The position numbers and the translations under genes are program-made. Positions 56,317 through 64,000 of a stretch of 64,000 nucleotides of DNA are shown here, one piece after another; the stretch's first letter is position 1, and every line of letters begins with the position of its first letter. This DNA comes from Alnus glutinosa (Eukaryota; Streptophyta; Magnoliopsida; Fagales; Betulaceae): NCBI RefSeq assembly GCF_958979055.1, contig NC_084894.1:26000116-26064115 (forward strand), in the 5' to 3' direction. The notes under the pieces are model-generated. The model did no database searches. It saw only the letters and a list, made by a program, of their open reading frames with translations, and was not told the DNA's origin.

Positions 56317-58358
56317 GCTTTGTTTGCTGAACTTCTGAATATGTTTGTGTGTATATGATGTACTTGTACAAAAGAAGAGGCAGTTTGTAGACGAATTCAG
56401 TTTCATTTTTGCATCTTTGTCAAAGCTTGGACTTCTTGAGATATTGTGGTAAATCTGTTCCTGAGGGGTTTATTGTTAGCAAGTTTTGTAATAGGAGCTA
56501 TTTAGGATGCTCTTAATTGTTTCTTCAATGAATTGTTTTGATCCTGAAGGGGTTCTGAATTGGATCAAAATTCAGAAGTTGCTGGTAAATAACAATTGGT
56601 GGATCAAAACTCAGGCATATTGGCAAAGACTCTCTGACCAGTATCTAGATATAGAATACATTTTCTGGCTTAAAATCCAAATAGCATCTAGCTTGAATGA
56701 AAAGAGGTCTCACATGTTGGAAGTAAGTGATCATTTTCTGACTGCTTACATATCAGATGTTTTGAGTGAAGATACATCTGGAAACTGTAGATGGAAGGAA
56801 TACGATTGTGCTCCTTTCAAGCTTTGCTGGTTAGTTCAATGGTCTCTTAACCTGTCTTGTACTGTTTAATGCTGTGTAGAATGAATGATGTTGATAAAGA
56901 AACAAAATTAATAATGTGAAGTGTAGTATTGATATTGTACTTCCCTAAATGCTTTCTTTCAAGTTTGAAGTGTTGATAAACAAAAAGGTCTTGAAATGCA
57001 TGTTATTTTAGCTTCTATACAGTAAACTCTTTATCTCAAAAGTTATGTGACCTTCTTTTGCTTGAAACGGAGTTGGATACTAATATTGTGTAACAACTCC
57101 AGACCCACATTTAGAAGATGAATAGTCCACAGAAAGATGATGGATTTTTATATATATATACACGTAATGCAAATTCATTCAAACCGAAGAAGGATGCAAT
57201 CTTAATACACAGGATAACCCCTAAAGTGTATAAAAAGAAGAAATAAAATTCAAAAACCTAGAAAAATTAGAAACAGGCAAACTATTTCATGCTATTCTCC
57301 AAGTATAAAAAGATTGGAACATCTTCTTAATCTCTAACATTATAATCTCATGATCTTCAAAGCTCTTTGCGTTTAGCTCTTTCCAAATACCTCACATTAA
57401 ACATATGGGTGGATTATAAAGCATTTATGGGTGTTAGTTTCAAATTAGCTTCTTACTAGGTTAGACTAAACTTTATGAATGATATTAGGAAGCTTCAAAT
57501 TAGGTAGTCATTTTTGAGTGATAATATAGATATGGCTAGCGCTTTGATATGTGTTGCTTTATCTTGTGGAAAACTTTAGTTTTGATTACAACATCTTGGG
57601 TCTTCGGTCTTCCGTTATGGTAAAGTAAATTGTATGTATGCTTAGCCCCCTTTCCGGAAGAAGGGAAACATCTTGGTGGAGCATCTAACCCACTCATTAA
57701 ATTTTGAATGCCAAGTAATTCCGTTTGATTTGAAATTTTTACCAACTTACTGGTAAAAGTTGCACCAACCTAAGAAGCAAGATGTAATCAATGCTCTGAG
57801 ATCGTATGATCATATTGAATTTTATCAACATTTTACCAAAAATGTATTCTGTCTGTTTCTACCAACTAAAAGTATGTCTTTTTCTTTGGTTGGGGGCATA
57901 AGAGCTATCAACATAGGGATTACGTATCTTTATCTTGTTTGATAATTCTTAATATCTTTTTCGTGTAAAAGGGGGAAAAAAAAAAAGTTCACAATATCTT
58001 CAACCTAGATTAAACCTACTTCTCCTTGAAGAAGAAGAAGAAGAAAAAATTAAAAAAATAAATTCTTTATAGAGTTCCAGTTTGAGGGCAGGAATTGGGT
58101 GCAATGAACTGTCGGAATTACATTTGAAAATGTAGGTGACACCCCACCTACTGGGGCAGGCTTAGGCAACTCTAATAGATGTTCAAGCACCTATTCAAAC
58201 GAGAGGAGGCCCATTTACCTTTTCATATGAGCTGTTATGCTCGTTTGCATGCAATACAGACAATTTATTGCACCCGATACAAATCCCTGGTTTGGAATTG
58301 AAGTTCAAACACATATTATTTTGAATTGACCTAGTTTTTATCGATAGATTTCTCACTA
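56317..58358. other. 3' flank of the Josephin-like gene and intergenic DNA
   Basis: The 3' untranslated region probably extends to about 56,480. A 120-codon open frame at 56,507-56,869 has no recognised domain, is not linked by splice signals that I can trust and may be chance. Short GAA repeats lie at about 58,025-58,045. Nothing else is supported. Confidence 0.45.
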
Positions 58359-58852
58359 ATGTTCCGTTTGTTTGGGTGTAAAACATTTTTTGAAAAATAT
58401 TTTCTGATGTTTAGTGCAACCGAAAATGATGGTCAACAAAAATCATTTTCAGTTTAACCATGAAAGCCTCTTTAATTTTTGAAAAATAATGTACAGTTTT
58501 GAAAACCGTAAATCGTATTCTAAATTTAAACTTTTCATTTTTTAACGCACGTTTGTGGGGATCGGCCACCGTTGGACATTTGAGCTTGTTGGTAGCCCAA
58601 ATCTATCGTCGAAGGTCCTAGAATTTTGGTATTCAATCTCCGGAATCCGGTAGCACGGACTGGAATCGACAGCAGCTGAATGTCATCGAATTCCAGCGGT
58701 GGTTGCCAGATTCCATTTTTTTGCTGTTGGTAATTTTTTCGTATGAGCCAAACGCCAAAAAATATTTTCAGATAAATTATTCTTTAAGAAAAATTATTTC
58801 GTTAAAAATATTTTACTTCGAAAAACATTTCACGTCGAAACAAACGAAACAT
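58359..58852. mobile_element. 494-bp MITE with long inverted ends
   Basis: The left end atgttccgtttgtttggg and the complement of the right end (atgtttcgtttgtttcga) pair, and the pairing continues through gtaaaacattttttgaaa against gtgaaatgtttttcgaa. The GC-richer core (58,550-58,720) has no frame of interest. The target duplication is unclear. Confidence 0.75.
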
Positions 58853-60437
58853 AAAGATCATTTGTATTCATTTGTTTGGAGCTCTTTCTAAGCTATAAAA
58901 AGCTGTAAAGTTTTGATATGGATGTTGCATATAAATGATATGATTACCAACAGATTAGCGAAGAGTTTATCAAAGATTAGATTTTTATAAAGCAAATAGA
59001 TGTAGACCTTTTACCCCACTTCCCCCGTCCACCTTTTCTTTCCTTTTCTATCTCTTAATGGACGGTATGGATTCCTTTAGAAATTCTAACGAAGGATCAA
59101 AAGCACTTGGAAAGCAAGAAACACTGATTGGATTGTTTCTTCTTTTTTCAAAAAGAGATACACTCCTTCGACTTTGTCCACACCAGGGACCCTTTTCGGG
59201 ATTCCTTTGTCCACGACCACATATTAATAGTAGGAGCCTTCCTTTTATTCCTTGATTTGATGGAAACATCTTCATGTTGTTGTCACTATAAAACTATAAT
59301 TTATAACTATCTATTTATAGATAATATATACTTGTAAGCTCCACAGGTGGTGCTGGTGATGGTGGTGATCATTGATGAAAACTAATATTGAAATTGAGGA
59401 CAAACAGTTGGCGATGTTTTGGCTTCACTTTAGAAAGAAAGGATTAACTTGGATGGTTTACAATATGAGGACCAGAAAAGGGCATGATCACCTAGATTTT
59501 AAAGAGTTAAGTGACGGGTTATGTGGAACCTGATCTCTATGTAGAGTCCGCGAGAAATTCACAAGAAAAGTACGCTCCGGGGTCTCTAGTGATAGTTAAT
59601 TAAACAGGACAACATGTATATTCATTAGGTTGTAAACTCTTATGTATTATTATCTTCATCATAGTGAAACATCGTAGCAACTCCGTGGATGTAGCTTTGG
59701 TTTAGGTGAACCATGTAAATCTGAAGTTCCTATGTGTTTGTTTTGTTTATTTCTCCTGTTTCGTTTCCCAACATGAAGAATCTAAGTTGCACCACAAGCA
59801 CGTAAGGCTGACAAGTTTTTACAAGATCTGCAAATTTGACATAAATCCAAAACGAAATTAGTAGGTTAAGGTTGAGGAGTTTGACCCGTTTAATTAAATA
59901 AGTCGGGTTAAAGTTGATTTATATAATCTTATATACTTATGTCTCGACATGACTCGAACCTGACTCACGAATACGAATTGTTACCCTTACAAACACACGC
60001 TTTTAGAAGATGGAGGCTAAGAAACTCAATGGTTTGCTTAAGCTTGAATTTTTCTGCTATTTTAGTTTAGCATGATAATAGATGATGGTAGCAGTACCTA
60101 ATTGACCAAAATTATTCCTTTCTTTTCCCTTTGGGTATTTTTATTTGTTTGGTTGCACTCACTTTTCTATGCTTGCACTACATGCAAGCAAAAAGATGCG
60201 CTCATAGTGTGCATCAGAAAGTATAGCAAGCAGAATTTTTTTCACTGCTCATGCCCTCTTTTCTCACCGCCCCAATCGACCTTTTTTTGGCATTTCTTTT
60301 TGGCCCATTTCTATAATCTGTTCCACACTCTTTCACCTAATACACCCACAACTTAATATATATTTGCCGCAGCTCTCCACACATTTCTGCTATACCAACT
60401 GCAAAAAACTGTGTCTGTCTCTGTCTCTCTCTCTCTC
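58853..60437. other. Intergenic region and leader of the next gene
   Basis: No gene is supported. Short frames near 59,058 and 60,102 lack domains and conservation evidence. A tataatctgttcc-like stretch near 60,310 and a CT-rich leader (tctctctctctctc at 60,418-60,437) precede the next start codon. Confidence 0.45.
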
Positions 60438-60779
60438 ATGGACAAGAAAACCCCTTACTCTTCTTACAAACAAAGCTACAGTGAGAGTGCTTCGGGAACT
60501 CCGAGGTTTGCTAGAAACAATTGCAGATTCAAACTGCCAAAAGGGTCTGAATTACCCATTAGATTTCTTAAGCAGCTTGCTGATAAGGTAGCAAGAGCTC
60601 TGCATTCCGTGTCTATGAGGAGGAGACACTCACCTAAGGATTCTTCATTAGGAAGATCAAATCCATTCGTAGCTCCTGTTGATTGTCATAGAACAGAAGC
60701 GATTGAGGATTGCATCGAGTTCATCAACTCTTCTTCTTCTACTTTCTCAAGATCAAATTCTGTAACAACCAACTCTTGA
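60438..60779 (+). CDS. Small basic plant protein of unknown function
   Basis: 113 residues from the ATG at 60,438, which follows a CT-rich leader; an ATG at 60,411 in the same frame would add nine residues rich in Val and Ser and is less likely. The protein is Ser- and Arg-rich. A central segment KLPKGSELPIRFLKQLADKVARALHSVSMRRR looks like an amphipathic helix ending in a basic cluster, and the C-terminus is a Ser/Thr run. No catalytic motif, signal peptide or membrane segment is seen. It resembles short plant proteins of this pattern that I have seen under vague names. The codon pattern and the flanking leader make me believe it is real. Confidence 0.7.
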   Translation: MDKKTPYSSYKQSYSESASGTPRFARNNCRFKLPKGSELPIRFLKQLADKVARALHSVSMRRRHSPKDSSLGRSNPFVAPVDCHRTEAIEDCIEFINSSSSTFSRSNSVTTNS

Positions 60780-61912
60780 TATTGTAAAATCTATAATATT
60801 CTGTACAGTAATTTATGTTATGGACCTTTCTGCTCATCTCAAATTTTCTTTCTTTCTAATAGTAAATTCCATCTTTGTTGGCTTTAGCATCCATTTAGGC
60901 AGTTTGAATCTGTAATCATAAACTCTCTTGTGATCAAACTCATATGAAAAGAACAAGCAGCCATCTCATTTGGTGTTTGGTACAAGATGTTATAGACTTT
61001 TATGTTTTTAATTAGAACACTTTTTTCAAACCAAAAACAAAAGACACCCTAAAACTCATTAACAAACATCCCTTAATATGCTTTCATAGGGAAATATGTT
61101 CATCATATGGTGCTAAACATGTTTTTCCCAAATTGCTTCCACTATCCATGATTACAATCTGAATCTAGGATGTGGGCATCCCATTCAGAAAAAAAAGTGT
61201 TTGTAGCCTGATTTTTCTTTTTTAGAAATTTTGTTGCTATCCTGATTTCTGCTATTCCAATTTTGTTAAATGACCCTGAAGGGACAATAGTATAAATCAT
61301 AACTTCGGATTGTCCCTCTGCATGTACCAAGAAAGAGTTCTCTTAGTTCCTGTCCCTGATTGCTACCCAATTGGCAGAATTTAGGAATCTGTTTGTTAAG
61401 GTGTTTTGAATGGCCTTTTTTTTCTGCTTTTATTTGAAAAAGTGTTCTGGAATGTTTTGTGTTTCTCGGAGGCAAATTAGATTCAATGACATATATTCTT
61501 CTACTTCTGTGATCAGTCTTAATTCCCATTTCATGCATTGTTCATGATCAATCAACCAAAAAAAAAAGGTCAAAAGCACAAAAGATTAAGATTAATGCTA
61601 CTCTTTATATCTTTTTACACAGGCTCTGGTGTGTTTTAAGTGATTTTTCCTTTCCATCACTTCAAATAAGTCACATCAACTGCTCATAAATAGATAAAAA
61701 GACTCAAAAGAGTAGTATTACTTGCGTCAATATAATAGAGTAAACAGCTGGAAGCTGATCCAAAATGAATTAATAGTAATCCTTAGCTACACAATATCAA
61801 GAAGCAAACAGAACTTAAGCATTCCATAATCACCAAAGGTTGAAAGCAAATTAGACATGAAAATGCATGGTGGCGTACGTGAAACGACAGAACATGACCC
61901 AAAACAGAGTCA
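60780..61912. other. Intergenic region between two convergent genes
   Basis: Holds the 3' ends of the small basic protein gene (plus) and TSP9 (minus). No gene or clear repeat is supported; the short minus-strand frames near 61,200-61,500 look like chance. Confidence 0.5.
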
Positions 61913-62191
61913 TCAGTTCTTAGCAAAAAGCCCTCCGAAGCCACCCTTCTTCTTCTGCGGGACTGCCACAGAATTCTTGCGCCCACCGTTGGAGCCACTG
62001 CCGCCATTCTTCTCATCCACCTTCTTGAGAACTGGGTCGGTCTCAAGCAGCTGATCCTCCTTCTGTAACCCTCCAACAATCCAGTCCAGAAGCCCTTTCT
62101 CCTCCTTGCTTCCGCCGGCACCCTTTTCCGCCGTTGCAGCAAACACCACTCTCCCGGCAGCTGGAGCAAACGCCATTGTCAGAGAAGCCAT
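61913..62191 (-). CDS. Thylakoid soluble phosphoprotein TSP9
   Basis: Plant-specific small protein that is phosphorylated in thylakoids and associates with photosystem II and its light-harvesting antenna. 92 residues, start MASLTMAFAPAAGRVVFAA. The first 20-25 residues are an Ala-rich plastid transit peptide. The mature part has KGAGGSKEEKGLLDWI, a helix-forming segment, ETDPVLKKVDEK, and a basic, Gly-rich tail QKKKGGFGGLFAKN that is conserved in the family. Threonines and serines in GGSGSNGGRKNSV may be phosphorylated. Single exon here. Its promoter region lies at about 62,192-62,300, where tattatatccc (62,262) is a TATA-like element on the plus-strand view. Confidence 0.9.
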   Translation of the reverse strand: MASLTMAFAPAAGRVVFAATAEKGAGGSKEEKGLLDWIVGGLQKEDQLLETDPVLKKVDEKNGGSGSNGGRKNSVAVPQKKKGGFGGLFAKN

Positions 62192-62931
62192 GTTTTAGCT
62201 TTCTTTCTTATCTCTTTTAGACCAGTTGAAACGAACAGAGTTGCAGAGGCAAAGTACGGGCAGGGTATTATATCCCCTGTGGCTCTTCTCAAGTGAATAT
62301 GAGCCGCTGGATGTGGTTTGAATGGTGATGTAAAATTGAATGGAAGTGTTTGAAGCACGAGCTCTCCACAAGTGTCTTATCCTGATTGCCTCTATTTTTC
62401 ATGGTACGAATTTTACGAGGAGGAAAAATTATGTAAAGATGAGAGCTCATCATCCTAAGCAGATATGGCTTTGAATACAACACGTGGCACCTCTGTGACC
62501 AATGCTCTCATGCAGTCACTCATGGTGGGCTAACTGGGCCTGAGCCCATCAAAATTGGAAGAGATGTAGCCTCGTGATTAAGGAGTCCAAAGACCTCAAG
62601 AAAGTGAATTTTCTTTCTTGTTAATTTCAATTGTGTTATGTTATCCATATGAACAACTAAGATTTTTCATTCTGAATGTCAAAGTAGATGTCAAATTTTA
62701 TTTTAGCAAGGGTTAAACTTATTATACACATATATTTATAGTTCTAAAAACTATATTTTTATTTCACATTTTTCTACCTTGTTGATGTGGCAATGTCAAT
62801 CGGTTCTTAAATTATTATTTTTTTAATAATGGTTTATCCAAAAGCTGATTAACACTATTATATTAGCATTATGAAACAAAAGTGTGGTTTTTAGAGTAAT
62901 GTTATATAATACATTTTTATCCCATAACTAT
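62192..62931. promoter_or_regulatory. Upstream region of TSP9
   Basis: Shared by the TSP9 promoter and intergenic DNA. A cacgtggca (G-box-like) lies at about 62,480, which is often found near light-regulated genes. The rest is AT-rich, without a gene. Confidence 0.4.
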
Positions 62932-63628
62932 CATATAATTAGGGGTGTATATGCGGGTGGATAACAACCGCCCGCACTTGCAATTCGCATATACGGATGC
63001 GGGTATGGATAGCAAAAATCATAACAATTTTAAGGTATGCGCATGCAGATAATAACTACATATGCATACCCTTTATATCTAATATATATTTCTTTATATT
63101 CTTATATATATTCCACTTATGAATCTGTAATATTCGGACAATTTATGTTTTTATGTTATGAATTTGCAATATTATTTTTTTTATATATTGAATTTGTAAT
63201 TTTTTTTTTTTGCTAGCATGATTGTTTTGCTCATTAAATCATGGATAATAATAATAAAAATAAATAAATAAATAAATAAATAAAATAAATAAAGGTGTTT
63301 TTAGAGAGCATTTATTACCATTAATATTTTGAGGTCGTATTCATTATCCAATTTTTTTCTCAGTTCTACATGTTTTTGGTGTTGCATTATATTTTCAAAA
63401 CAAGCTCAAAAGGCTAAAAATCAGTCAAAATTATTTTTAAAAGCATTTAAAATATGTTCATTACCTATTTGTGGATAACGGATAATAAACGTAATAACTG
63501 GGCGGATACAGACAATATAAATTATGCAGATGCAAATATTACTTTTTAGATATCCGCATTTTGCAAATGAAAGTGCGGATATCGCAAATAACCACACGAA
63601 TATCCATATGTACACCCCTACCTATAAT
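62932..63628. mobile_element. 681-bp hAT-like MITE with 8-bp target duplication
   Basis: The element is 62,940-63,620, with ends TAGGGGTGTAT and GTACACCCCTA. The flanks are catataat (62,932-62,939) and cctataat (63,621-63,628), an 8-bp duplication with one mismatch, as expected for hAT. The arms carry gcggatat/atatccgc motifs. The core is AT-rich with an ataaataaataaataaa tract. No transposase. Confidence 0.85.
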
Positions 63629-64000
63629 GTTGAAGAAGTAATCTAAACTAATCCTTAGAACTTTTTGTATTTTTTTTTAAACAATTACTAATCAAAAAGT
63701 TGGTTGGGGAGTAGTTATCACCCCCGCATTGTAGAACAATTGGATAAAAATGTAGTTTCTAACATTACTCTTCTATATATAATTTAATTAAAAAAAAAAT
63801 TGAAAATCATGGGGCTATGACTCTATGAGCCCACTTTGGTATATACGTAATTCTATCCCTGAGTACGAATGTACAACTAGAATCTGCTATTTGGCTCATT
63901 TTTTATCACCCCTCTGGACCAGCTTTAAATTTGGGTCATCCTCTAATGCACGGGCATATAGCCGATTGGAGTTATTTTTTTATAACCGCAATTAATTTAG
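63629..64000. other. Intergenic end of the window
   Basis: AT-rich, no open frame of interest, nothing recognised. Confidence 0.5.

Noticed and set aside
56507..56869. 120-codon open frame downstream of the Josephin-like gene
   Set aside because: No domain, no trusted splice link and no second copy. It could be chance; cDNA would be needed to accept it.
59058..59337. Three overlapping short frames on both strands
   Set aside because: Short, no domain and mutually exclusive; typical of chance.

Overview
The window is plant nuclear DNA from a dicot. It has TIR-NBS-LRR (TNL) resistance genes with the usual intron positions, nuclear genes for plastid proteins (RPL4, TSP9), AT-rich intergenic DNA, many nested transposons, an endogenous pararetrovirus and a plastid-DNA insertion. 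A woody rosid would fit, but I cannot name the species from sequence alone.

Positions 1-45,310 form a repeat-rich resistance-gene region built by tandem segmental duplication. Unit A runs from about 3,671 to 32,587 and unit B from 32,588 to about 45,310, with a recognisable junction at 32,587/32,588. A third, decayed copy of the unit's left part fills 1-3,670. Unit A carries an apparently intact four-exon TNL gene (11,964-17,295, about 1,219 aa). Unit B carries its paralogue as a pseudogene (37,578 to about 42,500) with at least six lesions. Their LRR regions contain an exact 210-bp (70-aa) tandem array, six copies in A and four in B. Unit A was later inflated by a shortened Copia retrotransposon (6,151-9,186) and by an endogenous caulimovirid (about 17,679-29,666). 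Unit B gained several short inverted-repeat transposons whose empty sites are still visible in A.

The pararetrovirus locus is the most unusual part. A movement-protein/coat-protein open frame (18,930-22,457) is split between two codons by a 2,945-bp solo LTR with a 5-bp target duplication. The protease and a truncated reverse transcriptase follow (25,403-26,541), then a broken second ORF (26,688-28,391) with a three-unit repeat. Intergenic regions of about 390 bp flank the unit on both sides in direct orientation. Beyond them lie inverted fragments of the coat region (810 bp) and of ORF2 (242 bp), and then TA repeats. The 810-bp inverted pair could fold into a long RNA hairpin, a possible small-RNA source between two resistance genes.

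Positions 45,310-64,000 are lower in repeats and hold ordinary genes: plastid ribosomal protein L4 (minus), a C2-domain protein (plus), a two-exon Josephin-like deubiquitinase (plus), a small basic protein of unknown function (plus) and thylakoid phosphoprotein TSP9 (minus). Between them are short DNA transposons with 8- or 9-bp target duplications, an RNase H-domain remnant of a LINE, and a plastid ndhH-ndhA fragment.
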